Counted from the stretch's first letter, positions 16,983 through 27,439 are shown. The stretch: 64,000 bases of DNA from an uncultured Vicinamibacterales bacterium (GCA_958295905.1 OY282382.1:5700910-5764909); one strand, 5' to 3'. A program made the numbers and translations. Notes: a model not told the origin generated them from the sequence alone.

Positions 16983-19517
16983 CTATTCGAGGCGGAGCAT
17001 TCTCACGGGGTCGACGCGCGTCGCCCGCCGGGCCGGGAACCAGCAGGCGGCGAGCGCCACAACAACCAGCACGAACGGCGCCAGCAGAAACGTCAGACGG
17101 TCGTCGGCCGCGACCCCGTAGAGAACGCTCTCCAACATCCGGCCCGCCGCCGCCGCAACGCCCATGCCCATGAGGGCGCCCGCGCCCACGAGGGCCGTGC
17201 CCTGTCGCAGCACCAGCGTGACAATCTGCGTGTTCCCGGCGCCCAACGCCATGCGGATGCCGATCTCGCGACCGGGTTGCGCCACCGTGTGGCTCAACAA
17301 CCCGTAGACGCCGATCGCCGCCAGAACCAGGACAAACCCCGCGAGCGACCCGACGAAGAACGCGTAGAGGCGCGGCCAGGCGACGGCGTTCAGCAGTCGC
17401 GCCTCCATCGTCGTCACTTCACCGATCGTCGCTTGCGCGTTCGCCGCGATGACCGCCTCGCGGAGGAACGGGACGACGGCCAGCGGGTCGGACGTGGTCC
17501 GTACGGAGACCCACACCCTCGAGCTGAAGCCGAAGAACCTCTCGGTGGCCTGGGCGACCGGGAAATACGCCTCCGCCTGCGTCCCGCCTGTGAGATCGAG
17601 GCCGCCGTACACGATGTCGTCCACGACGCCGACGATCTCCCAAGGCTCGCCGGAGACCACGATCACCTGCCGGCCGACCGCCGGCCGGTTGCCGAAGAGC
17701 TCGCGGGCCAGCGTTTCGTTGGCGACGAGGACGCGCGGGCTGTCGCGTCCGTCCCGGGGCGTGAGCGTGCGGCCGGCGCGCAGGCGGAACCGCAGGGCCT
17801 CCAGGTAGCCGGGGCTCACGACCTGCAGCCTCGTGCGCGGCATCTCGTTCGGATCGCTCGGTATGGGCGCGCCGGCCGGGCGGAGCGGGCTGATGCCGGG
17901 CGCGTTGCGCGCGAAGGGCACGTTGCGGGAGAGGCCGACGGCTTCGACGTCGGCGAGGGGCTGGAGCCGCGCCGACACCTCGTCGAAGAGACGCTCCTGG
18001 AGTTGCCGGTGCGACGCCATCAGCTCGGATATCCGGGCCACCCTCTCGTGCGGCGCGACGCCCATCGGGTTCGTGACCGTCGCCGCAACCACGTTGGCGG
18101 GGTCGAAGCCGCGGTCGATGGTGAGAAGCTGCACGAAGCTGCGCAGCAACAGCCCCGCGCCAATCAGCAGCGTGACCGCCAGAGCGACCTGCATCGTGGA
18201 CAGCGTCGTTCGTACGCGATGCGCGCGCAGCAGGCCGGAACCGCCGGCCGACTGCGCGCTCTCGTCGTTCAGCGTGCGCGCCAGGTGGAGCTGCGACCCC
18301 TGGAACGACGCTCCTGCGCCGCACAGCAACCCGACCACCATCGACAGTCCGGCGGTGAAGGCGAACACCACCCCGTCGATGCCGACCTCGTCCAGGCGTG
18401 CGACGTCACCCGGAGCAAGTGCGGCCACGGCGCGCAGGAAAACGGCGGCGGCAACCAGGCCGAGCGCACCCCCGCCCAAGCTCAGCACCGAGCTCTCGGT
18501 CAGAAGCTGGCGTACGAGTCGACCTCTGCCGGCCCCCAGCGCCGCGCTGATGGCGAGCATCCGACGCCGCGCCGCCCCGCGCGCCAAGAGCAGCCCCGCC
18601 GCGTTCAGGCAGGCGGCCAGCAACACGATCACCGTCACCACGGTCAGGATCGCTACTAATGCCGGCCGGGACTCGCCGACCATCTCCTCCAGCAGCGGAA
18701 CCACGCGAACGCCGCGCTGACCGCTCCCGCCCGCCGCGCCGCTGTTCCCTTGCAGGATGCTGCCGGCCTCTGTCGCCGCCTGCTCCGCGGAAACGCCCGG
18801 CCGAAGCCGCCCGAGGGCGGTGAACGACTCGGTGGCGGAATCCTCCGCGGTCGGCGGTTCGATGACGTACGGCAGCCAGAATTCGGTTTCCGGAGTCGGG
18901 AAGCCGAACCCCTCGGCCAGCACGCCGACGACCACATGCGGATCGCCGCCGAAGTCGATGGTGGTTCCGACGATCGCCGGATTCGATGCGAAACGGTTCG
19001 TCCAGGCGCCGTGGCTCAGCAGCACGACGCGCTCCGCGCCGGGCCGCGCTTCCTCCTCCAGGAAGAGCCTCCCCATGTGCGGCGGCACTCGGAACAGCGG
19101 GAACAGCGACGGCGAGACCCTGGCGCCGCGCAGGGTGGCGCCGCTCCACTCGGCGGAGGTTCCCCGGTAGGCGGCGAGCTGCTCGAACGACTCGGCGTTC
19201 TCCTGCAGCAAGGGCATCGAGCGGTTCGACAGGAGCATGTCCGAAAAGTCTTCCAAGGCGACGGACTCCTGGCCGATGCGCACGATGGCGCCGGGATCCG
19301 GGTACGGCAGCGGCCGCAACAGGACGCCGTAGACGATGCTGAACATGGCGGTGTTCGCCCCGACGCCCAACGCGAGGATGAGCACCACGGTGGCCGCGAA
19401 GCCGGGACTTCGCCTCAGGCCGCGGACCGCGTGGCGCAAGTCGCGCCCCAGATCGTCGAGCCAGCGCCAGCCCCGTGCGCCGCGGACCCGTTCCCAATCG
19501 TAGGTGATGAATGCCAT
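16983..19517 (-). CDS. ADOP-family ABC permease (FtsX and MacB domains)
   Basis: 844 residues from the chosen ATG; an in-frame TTG 75 bp upstream is possible. DDLGRDLRHAVRGLRRSPGFAA, shown as RHAVRGLRRSPGFAA, followed by ILALGVGANTAMFSIV is the hallmark N-terminus of acidobacterial duplicated orphan permeases. A MacB-type periplasmic domain (residues about 70-265), a three-helix FtsX block, a second periplasmic domain and a C-terminal FtsX block follow. No ATPase gene is adjacent, as expected for these orphan permeases. Its presence is the best taxonomic clue in the window. Confidence 0.9.
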   Translation of the reverse strand: MAFITYDWERVRGARGWRWLDDLGRDLRHAVRGLRRSPGFAATVVLILALGVGANTAMFSIVYGVLLRPLPYPDPGAIVRIGQESVALEDFSDMLLSNRSMPLLQENAESFEQLAAYRGTSAEWSGATLRGARVSPSLFPLFRVPPHMGRLFLEEEARPGAERVVLLSHGAWTNRFASNPAIVGTTIDFGGDPHVVVGVLAEGFGFPTPETEFWLPYVIEPPTAEDSATESFTALGRLRPGVSAEQAATEAGSILQGNSGAAGGSGQRGVRVVPLLEEMVGESRPALVAILTVVTVIVLLAACLNAAGLLLARGAARRRMLAISAALGAGRGRLVRQLLTESSVLSLGGGALGLVAAAVFLRAVAALAPGDVARLDEVGIDGVVFAFTAGLSMVVGLLCGAGASFQGSQLHLARTLNDESAQSAGGSGLLRAHRVRTTLSTMQVALAVTLLIGAGLLLRSFVQLLTIDRGFDPANVVAATVTNPMGVAPHERVARISELMASHRQLQERLFDEVSARLQPLADVEAVGLSRNVPFARNAPGISPLRPAGAPIPSDPNEMPRTRLQVVSPGYLEALRFRLRAGRTLTPRDGRDSPRVLVANETLARELFGNRPAVGRQVIVVSGEPWEIVGVVDDIVYGGLDLTGGTQAEAYFPVAQATERFFGFSSRVWVSVRTTSDPLAVVPFLREAVIAANAQATIGEVTTMEARLLNAVAWPRLYAFFVGSLAGFVLVLAAIGVYGLLSHTVAQPGREIGIRMALGAGNTQIVTLVLRQGTALVGAGALMGMGVAAAAGRMLESVLYGVAADDRLTFLLAPFVLVVVALAACWFPARRATRVDPVRMLRLE

Positions 19518-19621
19518 TATCGGAGTGGCGACGAGGGGCTTGACGAACAGATCCGGAAACAGCGCAGCAGACGGCCGGCGGCTCGACACCAAGCGGCCGC
19601 GCGACGGCCGGGAGCAGAATC

Positions 19622-20065
19622 ATGGGACGTCTCGAACGGATCTGGATCAAGCGGTTCCACCGCGGTCCGATGGACCCGGCCGCCGCCGCCGACCTTCGGC
19701 GCGGCGCGGGCATCGTCGGCAACGCCAACCAGGGTGGCCGGCGGCAGGTCACGATCATCGCGGCCGCGGATTGGGACCGCATCGTCGAGGCGCTGGAATC
19801 GGCGGTCGACCCCGCGGAAAGGCGGGCCAACCTGCTCGTCGGCGGCGTCGCCCTCGCGCAGACCCGCGACCGCGTCCTGCAGGTGGGCGGCTGCCGGCTG
19901 CGCGTGCGGGGCGAGACCCGACCGTGCGGGCGGATGGACGAGGCCGAGCCGGGGCTTCGCGCCGCCCTCGACCCCGGGTGGCGGGGAGGCGTCTTCGCCG
20001 AGGTGCTCGATGACGGGCGCATCGCCGTCGGCGATCCGGTCACCTGGGCGGAGCCCGCGTCGTAG
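19622..20065 (+). CDS. MOSC domain protein
   Basis: 147 residues, one MOSC domain: IWIKRFHRGPMD, GNANQGGRRQVT, ANLLVGGVAL, RLRVRGETRPC and a final VFAEVLDDGRIAVGDPV. MOSC domains carry sulfur from pyridoxal enzymes or act near the molybdenum cofactor; the conserved Cys in GETRPC is present. It stands alone without other cofactor genes, so its exact role is open. GGGAGC lies 7 nt before the ATG. It is divergent from the ADOP permease. Confidence 0.85.
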   Translation: MGRLERIWIKRFHRGPMDPAAAADLRRGAGIVGNANQGGRRQVTIIAAADWDRIVEALESAVDPAERRANLLVGGVALAQTRDRVLQVGGCRLRVRGETRPCGRMDEAEPGLRAALDPGWRGGVFAEVLDDGRIAVGDPVTWAEPAS

Positions 20066-20134
20066 CCCGGACATCGTCAGCGGCTTCCCGCGCCGCCTCG
20101 CCGAATCGCCCCAGGTCACCCCGCCGCCAGGAAT

Positions 20135-20175
20135 CCACACCGTTCCACGGCGCAGACTCCGTGACCGTGGTCCCG
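20135..20175. repeat. Palindromic repeat family C, degenerate copy
   Basis: CACCGTTCCACGGCGCAGACTCC matches the palindromic core at 12284-12306, with one arm drifted (core shown: CCGTTCCACGGCGCAGACTC). It sits just beyond the stop codon of the minus-strand dehydratase gene. Confidence 0.55.
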
Positions 20176-20178
20176 CCC

Positions 20179-20514
20179 TCAGACCGATTCGAGCAGGTCC
20201 GTCTTGGCCGCGAAGACGAAGTCGCTCTCGGTCAGGCCGTCGATCTTGTGGGTCCAGACGGTGACGGTGGCGCGGCCCCACGCGAGCAGGATGTCGGGGT
20301 GGTGACCCTGCTCCTCGGCCATCTCCCCGACCCGGACCGTGAAGTCCAGGGCCTGGCGGAAGTCCTCGAAGCGGTAGGTCTTTTCGAGGTGATGCCCGTC
20401 GACCACCTCCCAGCCGCCGCCCAGCCGCCGGCGGTACCGCTCCAGATCCCCGCCGGCTAGGGGTGGCACCCCGCCCCGGCAGGGCACGCACTGCTTCGAC
20501 GCCAGCTCGCTCAT
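20179..20514 (-). CDS. phhB: Pterin-4a-carbinolamine dehydratase
   Basis: 111 residues, a normal length for the PhhB/DcoH family. The active-site block EEQGHHPDILLAWG carries the conserved His-His-Pro, followed by VTVWTHKIDGLTESDF. The enzyme dehydrates 4a-hydroxytetrahydropterin to recycle the cofactor of aromatic amino acid hydroxylases. No hydroxylase gene lies in the window. The C-terminus (FVFAAKTDLLESV) is slightly longer than the core family. The protein is expected to be cytoplasmic. Confidence 0.92.
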   Translation of the reverse strand: MSELASKQCVPCRGGVPPLAGGDLERYRRRLGGGWEVVDGHHLEKTYRFEDFRQALDFTVRVGEMAEEQGHHPDILLAWGRATVTVWTHKIDGLTESDFVFAAKTDLLESV

Positions 20515-20700
20515 GGCTGTCCCTCGCTCCCGGTCTTGCCGGCCCGCGCGCCGCGACCCGCCCGCTCGATAGTCTAGAGCGGCCGGCAGCCTGCGGCAAG
20601 GGATCCCGGCAGGACCCTTCTCGATGCGGCGCGGTTTCGCGGCGGGCTGCTATAGTGGGAGGTTGGAACGCAGTCCGAAGACCGCCCCCGGAGGTAATCG

Positions 20701-21135
20701 ATGGCCGACCAGAAGCAGAACTTCGCGAACCACACTCGATTCGTACCGATCTTCCACTACGTCGCGGCCCCCATCCTCCTTCTCAACCTGGGTTGGGCGG
20801 TCTCGCGCCTCGGCGGGTTGTCGTTCCAGGCGGTGCTCGATCTGCTCGTGGCCATCGCCCTGATCATCGTGATGCTCTGCGCCCGGGGATTCGCGCTGAA
20901 GGCCCAGGACCGCGTGATCCGACTCGAGATGCGCCTGCGCATGCGCGAGCTGCTTCCCGAAGATCTGCAGGGCCGGATCAACGAGTTCACGCCGACGCAG
21001 ATGGTGGGCCTCCGGTTCGCCGGCGACGCCGAGCTCCCGGACCTCGCCCGCAAGGTGCTGGACGAGAACATCGCGGCGGCGACCCCGATCAAGAAGCTGA
21101 TCATGGACTGGCAGGGAGACTACCACCGCGTCTAG
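20701..21135 (+). CDS. DUF6526 family membrane protein
   Basis: 144 residues: MADQKQNFANHTRFVPIFHY at the start, two membrane helices (residues about 20-39 and 48-68), then a soluble helical tail rich in charged residues (RLEMRLRMRELLPED). This is a conserved family of unknown function common in Acidobacteriota and Bacteroidota. GGAGGT lies 6 nt before the ATG, and a TATAGT box about 45 bp upstream (near 20651) is a candidate -10 element. Confidence 0.8.
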   Translation: MADQKQNFANHTRFVPIFHYVAAPILLLNLGWAVSRLGGLSFQAVLDLLVAIALIIVMLCARGFALKAQDRVIRLEMRLRMRELLPEDLQGRINEFTPTQMVGLRFAGDAELPDLARKVLDENIAAATPIKKLIMDWQGDYHRV

Positions 21136-21533
21136 CCAGCCATTCCGCACCGCTGACCCCTGCATGGCGGCGAACCTGCTCTTCACGGTCGACCGGGAGC
21201 CCGGGGCGGGGCCTTCTCCACCCGCCGCCGGCCTCCCGCCCCCGGGCGGAAATGAAACAAGCCGGGCGGCTCCGTCGTCTAACAGCGCGTGGTTCAAAGC
21301 GCGCGCGTGCCGCGGGCGCCTGACGCCCACCGTTGCGCCACCAGCAGGATCTGCGCCGTAGAACGGCTCGGACTCTTGGAGGGTTGGTTGGGCGGCATTC
21401 CAAGCCGCAGGCGGCGATTTCCGGGCTGGAGTGGATGACGGCGCCGGGCTGCGCCTGTCCACACGCCCATCCGATGGCGGGAAGCTGACGGCGGTCACGA
21501 CGCCGGAGCGGAATCACGGAAAGGGAAACAGTC
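21136..21533. other. Intergenic region with a family C repeat
   Basis: No gene is supported. At 21350-21396 an inverted family C copy is present (CTGCGCCGTAGAACGG, then GACTCTTGGAGGGTTGGTTG). The rest is GC-rich with a polyG-like stretch near 21195-21250. The ribosome binding site for the RND gene (GGAAAGGGA) is at the right end. Confidence 0.5.
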
Positions 21534-24500
21534 ATGAAGGGCGGAATCGCTTGGTTCGCCCGCAATCCGGTGGCCGCGAACCTGATGATGGTGTTCATCA
21601 TCGTGAGCGGCGCGATCGCAACCACCGCAGTCAAGGAAGAGATCTTTCCCGAGATCGAGCTCGATCGGGTGAGCATCACGGTCCCCTACCTCGGCGCCGC
21701 CCCGGAAGAGGTCGAAGCCGGGGTCGTCATCCGGATCGAAGAGGCCATTCAGGGCATCGACGGCATCAAGGAGATTCAGTCGACGGCGTCCGAGGGAAAC
21801 GCGTTGGTCATGGTCGAGCTCGAGCTCGGCGCCGACGCCCGCCGGGTCGTCGACGAGGTCAAGAACCAGGTCGATGCGATCACCACGTTCCCGATCCAGA
21901 CCGAGAAACCCATCGTCCGCGAGCTGATCGCCCGGAACCAAGTCACAGACATCTCCATTTCAGGCGCCACCGACGTCTTCACCTTGAAAGCGATCGCCGA
22001 GCGGGTGCGCGACGAGCTGTCCGTACTGCCGGAGATCACCCAGGTCGACATCGTGAGCGCTCCGCCCTACGAGATTTCCATCGAGGTCTCGGAAACCGCG
22101 TTGCGGCGGCACGGCCTGACCTTCGATCAGGTCGCCGACGCCGTGCGGCGGTCCTCGCTCGACCTCCCCGGCGGCTCCGTCCGCACCGACGGCGGCGAGA
22201 TTCTGCTGCGCACGATCGGACAGGCCTACCGCGGCAACGAGTACGAAGACCTCGTGCTGTGGACGCGGGCGGACGGCACCCGCCTGCAACTGGGCGATGT
22301 GGCGACCGTGGTCGACGGCTTCGCGGAGACGGACCAGCAGGCCCGGTTCGACCTGGACACCACGGTCATGGTGTCGGTCTTCCGCACCGGCGATCAGAGC
22401 GCCCTCGACATCGCGGCGGCGGTGCACGACTACGTCGATCGCACGCAGCCGCAGATGCCCGAAGGCATCTCGCTGACGATCTGGCAGGACCAGGCGGAGA
22501 TCCTGAACGATCGGCTGACCCTCATGCTCCGCAACGGCGCCACCGGGTTCGCGCTCGTCTTCGTCGTGCTGGCGCTCTTTCTCGAGCTGCGCCTCGCCTT
22601 CTGGGTCAGCCTCGGGATCCCGATCTCCTTCCTCGGGGCGATCGCCCTGATGCCGGGGCTCGAGGTCTCGGCCAACGTCATCTCCCTGTTCGCGTTCATC
22701 CTCGTGCTCGGCATCGTGGTCGACGACGCGATCATCGTCGGCGAGAACATCTACCGGCACCAGGAGAATCACGGGGACGGCATGCGCGGCTCCATCGAGG
22801 GCGCGCGGGAGATCGCGAAGCCGGTGGTGTTCGCGGTCCTGACGACGGTGGCGGCGTTCATGCCCCTGATGTTCGTACCCGGCATGATGGGGAAGATCTT
22901 CCGGGTCATTCCCCTCGTCGTCGTTCCCTGTCTGCTCTTCTCTCTGCTCGAATCGCTGGGCATCCTGCCCGCCCATCTGTCGCACCTGCCCAAGCGGGGC
23001 GCGCCCGGTCCCTGGCGCCGGTTCCAGCAGATCTTCGCCACCGGGCTCAAGGGCTTCATCCGCAGCGTCTATCAGCCGCTGCTCGAAGTCGCGCTCCGCT
23101 GGCGCTACGTCACCGCCGCGATCGGGCTTTCGACCCTGATCCTGACCGGCGGCATGGTGCTCGGGGGCTGGACGAGCTTCCACTTCTTCCCCTCGATCGA
23201 GGCGGACTTCATGGCGGCGTCGCTCACTATGCCGCAGGGCACCCCGGTCGACGTGACGTCACAGGCGGTCGAGAAGCTCGAGGCGGGCGCGGCGCGGCTG
23301 CGCGACCGACTGGAGCGGGAAACCGGGATGGACTATTTCCGGCACGTGTCGGCGGCGGTCGGCGACCAGCCGATGATGTCGCGCGGCGGCGGACCGATGG
23401 GCCCGATGCAGGTCGCATCGGCCGCGAACCTCGGCGAGGTGACCGTCGAGCTCGCCCCGGCGGAGACGCGGGCCTACACGAGCGAGGAGCTCGGCGCCCT
23501 GTGGCGGGACATGACCGACCCGATCCCGGAAGCGGTCGAGGTCAACTTCGACATGTCGATCATGAGCCCCGGGGACGACGTCGACGTGCAGCTCGCGGGC
23601 CCTGACCTCGACCGCCTGCGCATGGCCGCCGAGGAGGTCAAGCGCCGCCTGACGGCGTACGCCGGCGTCTACGAGATCTCCGATTCGTTCCGCGCCGGCA
23701 AGGTGGAGATGCAACTCGGCATCAAGCCGGCGGCGGAGACGCTCGGTCTGACGCTGCAGGATCTCGGCCGGCAGGTCCGGCAGGCGTTCTACGGCGAGGA
23801 AGCCCAGCGCATCCAGCGCGGGCGCGACGATATCCGCGTCATGGTGCGCTATCCCCGGGACGATCGCCGGTCGCTGGGCGACCTGGAGAACATGCGCATC
23901 CGCACCCCGAACGGCGCCGAGGTGCCGTTCGGCCAGGTGGCACAGGTGGAGCCGGGACGCGGGTTCGCCTCGATCAAGCGGGTCGACCGCAACCGCGCGG
24001 TGAACGTGACGGCCTCGGTCGATCCGGCGCTGACGACGGCCGGCGCGGTCATCGCCGATCTGCGCACGCGCATCCTGCCCGAGGTGCTCGCGGATTACCC
24101 GGGCGTGTTCTACACGTTCGAAGGCGCCCAGGCCGAGCAGGTCGAGGCGGTGGGCGGTCTGCAGCGCGGGTTCTTCCTCGCCCTGCTCATGATCTTCGCC
24201 CTCCTCGCGGTCCCGCTGCGTTCGTACACGCAACCGCTGATCATCATGGGGGCTATCCCCTTCGGCCTCGTCGGCGCCATCTGGGGGCACATGATGATGG
24301 GGCTCGACGTCACCATGATGTCGATGTTCGGCCTCGTCGCGCTGACCGGGGTGGTCGTCAACGACAGCCTCGTGATGGTCGACTTCATCAACCGCTCGCG
24401 GAAGGTCCACGCCGAGGTCGGCAGCAGGGTGCGCCAAGCCGGCGGACAGCCACGGGCCCCGCACGCGTTCGAGTCCACCGGACTCCATCTCGCGATTCGC

Positions 24501-24830
24501 GAAGCCGGCAGCAACCGATTCCGGCCCATCCTGCTCACGTCGCTGACGACCTTCTTCGGTCTGGCTCCGCTGATGCTGGAACGCAGCATGCAGGCGGCGT
24601 TCCTCGTGCCGATGGCGGTCTCTCTGGCGTTCGGCGTGCTGTTCGCGACCTTCATCACCCTGATTCTGGTGCCGACGGCCTACCTGATCCTTGACGACAT
24701 GCAACAGGCGATGCGACGGATGTTCGGGCGGGAAGAGCCGGCGGCGCTGCCGGAAGAGCCGCCCATGGCAGGCGAAACGGTGGTGGCGGGCGCCGCCTCG
24801 GCCGCCAGAACCGCCGAGGCGATGCCCTAG
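21534..24830 (+). CDS. RND efflux pump inner-membrane transporter, AcrB/MdtBC type
   Basis: 1098 residues with the standard RND layout: TM1, a porter/docking domain, TM2-7, a second periplasmic domain and TM8-12. The proton-relay pair in TM4 is visible as VVDDAIIV (Asp397 and Asp398). LARNPVAANLMM-like N-terminal and GIPISFLGAIALMPGLE loops match the hydrophobe/amphiphile exporter branch. No adaptor or TolC gene is adjacent, so it must use partners encoded elsewhere. A family C-like fragment follows the stop (24840-24895). Confidence 0.9.
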   Translation: MKGGIAWFARNPVAANLMMVFIIVSGAIATTAVKEEIFPEIELDRVSITVPYLGAAPEEVEAGVVIRIEEAIQGIDGIKEIQSTASEGNALVMVELELGADARRVVDEVKNQVDAITTFPIQTEKPIVRELIARNQVTDISISGATDVFTLKAIAERVRDELSVLPEITQVDIVSAPPYEISIEVSETALRRHGLTFDQVADAVRRSSLDLPGGSVRTDGGEILLRTIGQAYRGNEYEDLVLWTRADGTRLQLGDVATVVDGFAETDQQARFDLDTTVMVSVFRTGDQSALDIAAAVHDYVDRTQPQMPEGISLTIWQDQAEILNDRLTLMLRNGATGFALVFVVLALFLELRLAFWVSLGIPISFLGAIALMPGLEVSANVISLFAFILVLGIVVDDAIIVGENIYRHQENHGDGMRGSIEGAREIAKPVVFAVLTTVAAFMPLMFVPGMMGKIFRVIPLVVVPCLLFSLLESLGILPAHLSHLPKRGAPGPWRRFQQIFATGLKGFIRSVYQPLLEVALRWRYVTAAIGLSTLILTGGMVLGGWTSFHFFPSIEADFMAASLTMPQGTPVDVTSQAVEKLEAGAARLRDRLERETGMDYFRHVSAAVGDQPMMSRGGGPMGPMQVASAANLGEVTVELAPAETRAYTSEELGALWRDMTDPIPEAVEVNFDMSIMSPGDDVDVQLAGPDLDRLRMAAEEVKRRLTAYAGVYEISDSFRAGKVEMQLGIKPAAETLGLTLQDLGRQVRQAFYGEEAQRIQRGRDDIRVMVRYPRDDRRSLGDLENMRIRTPNGAEVPFGQVAQVEPGRGFASIKRVDRNRAVNVTASVDPALTTAGAVIADLRTRILPEVLADYPGVFYTFEGAQAEQVEAVGGLQRGFFLALLMIFALLAVPLRSYTQPLIIMGAIPFGLVGAIWGHMMMGLDVTMMSMFGLVALTGVVVNDSLVMVDFINRSRKVHAEVGSRVRQAGGQPRAPHAFESTGLHLAIREAGSNRFRPILLTSLTTFFGLAPLMLERSMQAAFLVPMAVSLAFGVLFATFITLILVPTAYLILDDMQQAMRRMFGREEPAALPEEPPMAGETVVAGAASAARTAEAMP

Positions 24831-24976
24831 TTCAGCCGGAAATCGTCGCCTTCGGCTCCAACGCCGCCTTGGCGGTGCGGCCGTCCCAACCAACCCGTCG
24901 GGACCGAGCCCCAGCCGCCCGGCCCGCTCGGGGAAATCCGATCGACCGTCTCGATCCTCTCGATCTCCTGATATAG

Positions 24977-25402
<426 letters not shown>

Positions 25403-25425
25403 TTAGAAGCCCGGGGTGAAGCCCC

Positions 25426-25470
25426 GCGCCGGACCGACCCGCCCGGGGGACGGTCGTCGGGGTCCGGCGC
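25426..25470 (+). promoter_or_regulatory. Hairpin between glnK and amtB
   Basis: GCGCCGGACC (25426-25435) pairs perfectly with GGTCCGGCGC (25461-25470). No U-run follows, so it may stabilise or partly end the glnK transcript rather than stop transcription fully. Confidence 0.5.
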
Positions 25471-25543
25471 GGCGCAGGGGCAAGTGAAGCGCCGAAGAGG
25501 ATTCCCGCGCCTCGGACCATGTCTGGAGGTAAGGAGGATACGC

Positions 25544-26839
25544 ATGACCTTGAAGTCGAAAGCGATTTTCGTCGCACTGGCCGGCGCGTTCGCCGTCACG
25601 CTCCCGCGCGCGGCCTGGGCCCAGGACGGCCTGAACTCCGGCGACACCGCCTGGATGCTCACGTCGAGCGTGCTCGTCCTGTTCATGACGATTCCCGGCC
25701 TCTCGCTCTTCTACGCGGGTCTGGTACGGGCCAAGAACGTTTTGTCGGTGATGATGCAATGCTTCGTCATCACCTGTCTGGTGACGCTCCTCTGGACGGT
25801 GTACGGGTACGGCCTGGCCTTCGGTGACGGCGGCAGCCTCAACGCGTTCGTCGGGGTCGGCAAGTTCTTCCTGTCCGGCGTCGGGGTCGACACCGTCTCG
25901 GGCACGATCCCCGAATCGGTGTTCCAGATGTTCCAGCTCACGTTCGCGATCATCACGCCGGCCCTGATTGTGGGCGCGTTCGCCGAGCGGATGAAGTTCT
26001 CGACCATGCTGATGTTCATGGCCCTCTGGGTCACGGTGGTCTACGCGCCGGTCGCCCACTGGGTCTGGGGCGGCGGCTGGCTCGGCGAGATGGGGGTCCT
26101 CGACTTCGCCGGCGGCACGGTCGTTCACATCAACGCCGGCGTCGCCGCGCTCGTGCTCTGCATCGTGCTCGGCAAGCGCCGCGGCTATCCCACCACCCCG
26201 ATGGCGCCCAACAGCCTCGTTCTGACCGTCGTCGGCGCGTCGATGCTCTGGGTCGGGTGGTTCGGATTCAACGCCGGCAGCGAGCTGGCCGCGGACGGCG
26301 TGGCGGGCATGGCCATGACCGTGACCCACATCGCCACCGCCACCGCGGCGCTTGCCTGGATGACCACCGAATGGATGATCCACGGCAAGCCGAGCGTGCT
26401 GGGAATCGCCACCGGCGCCGTCGCTGGACTGGTCGCCATCACCCCGGCGTCGGGCACCGTCGGCCCCGCCGGCGCCCTCGTCATCGGGCTGGCGTCCGGC
26501 GTGATCTGCTACTGGGCGGCGAGCAGCCTCAAGCGCAAGATGGGCTACGACGACTCGCTCGACGTCTTCGGGGTCCACGGGGTCGGCGGCTTCATCGGCG
26601 CCATGCTGACCGGCGTCATGACCGCCGAGGCCTTCGGCGGCGCCGGACTCGACGTCGGCATCGGGCAGCAGCTCGGGCTGCAGTTCGTCGGGGCGGCGGC
26701 CACCATCGCCTACTCCGGCGTGCTCACCTTCGCGATCGCCAAGGTCCTCGACGCCACGATGGGACTGCGGGTCACGGCCGAGGAAGAGTCGGAAGGACTC
26801 GACTTGGCGCTGCACGACGAGCGCGGATTCAGCCTGTAA
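25544..26839 (+). CDS. amtB: Ammonium transporter
   Basis: 431 residues with a cleavable signal peptide (ending RAAWAQ) and eleven membrane helices. The twin pore histidines are visible in APVAHWVWGGG and FGVHGVGGF; AFAERMKFS is a family signature. It conducts ammonium/ammonia across the inner membrane and is gated by PII, whose gene precedes it. The start was chosen at the ATG after GGAGGTAAGGAGG; an upstream in-frame ATG would add an implausible basic leader. A decayed partial copy lies at 15886-16105. Confidence 0.95.
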   Translation: MTLKSKAIFVALAGAFAVTLPRAAWAQDGLNSGDTAWMLTSSVLVLFMTIPGLSLFYAGLVRAKNVLSVMMQCFVITCLVTLLWTVYGYGLAFGDGGSLNAFVGVGKFFLSGVGVDTVSGTIPESVFQMFQLTFAIITPALIVGAFAERMKFSTMLMFMALWVTVVYAPVAHWVWGGGWLGEMGVLDFAGGTVVHINAGVAALVLCIVLGKRRGYPTTPMAPNSLVLTVVGASMLWVGWFGFNAGSELAADGVAGMAMTVTHIATATAALAWMTTEWMIHGKPSVLGIATGAVAGLVAITPASGTVGPAGALVIGLASGVICYWAASSLKRKMGYDDSLDVFGVHGVGGFIGAMLTGVMTAEAFGGAGLDVGIGQQLGLQFVGAAATIAYSGVLTFAIAKVLDATMGLRVTAEEESEGLDLALHDERGFSL

Positions 26840-26854
26840 CGGACGTATCCGACA

Positions 26855-26888
26855 TGGCCGGCGGGTCGCGAACGCAGCCCGCCGGCCA
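26855..26888 (+). terminator. Strong hairpin after amtB
   Basis: TGGCCGGCGGG (26855-26865) pairs perfectly with CCCGCCGGCCA (26878-26888) across a 12-nt loop, 16 bp after the amtB stop. It lacks a U-run but is the best terminator candidate in the window. Confidence 0.55.
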
Positions 26889-27011
26889 CGCTCCCCCCCT
26901 TATCGCCGCTCTCGTCGCGCGCCCCCGTGCGACACCTTGCGCGCCCGCCGGTTCCACCCCGCCACGCCGCCCCCGGACCACCCCGCCACCGTCCGGCCCC
27001 GGACCCGGCTG

Positions 27012-27410
27012 CTACTCGTCGAAGTGGTACACCACATCCTCGAAACGGTCCCGCGCGAACGTGAACACGAAGACCAGGGGCTCGGCACCGGCGCAACGCA
27101 GGGTGTGCCAAGCGTTCGATGGAATGAAGACCGCGGTTCCCGGACCGATGTCCGTCCGTACGCCGTCGATCTCGACATGGCCGTGGCCGCTGACCACGTA
27201 GTAGGTTTCCTCGGGCTCGTGGTGGTGCCACGGCAGCACCCCGCCGGGCGCAATCTGCCCCACACCCGTGACGAGCCCTCCGCTCGGCCCCCGTTCACCG
27301 CTGATGAGCAGCTTCCACCGCAGCGCACTCGGGTCGACGGCGGCCGGATCGTCCCAGCCTTCCCACTCGAGTGCCGTCTGATCGACGACGACGGGTTTCA
27401 GCGCACGCAT
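27012..27410 (-). CDS. Cupin domain protein
   Basis: 132 residues, single cupin barrel. Motif 1 is GGVLPWHHHEPEETYYVVSG (metal ligands His-His and Glu) and motif 2 is GPGTAVFIPSNAWHTLRCAG with the fourth ligand His. It is probably a small cytoplasmic metal-dependent enzyme or sensor; the substrate cannot be told from sequence. It is transcribed convergently with amtB. Confidence 0.85.
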   Translation of the reverse strand: MRALKPVVVDQTALEWEGWDDPAAVDPSALRWKLLISGERGPSGGLVTGVGQIAPGGVLPWHHHEPEETYYVVSGHGHVEIDGVRTDIGPGTAVFIPSNAWHTLRCAGAEPLVFVFTFARDRFEDVVYHFDE

Positions 27411-27439
27411 TTCGATCTCTCACAAGCAAGGTAAATGCC

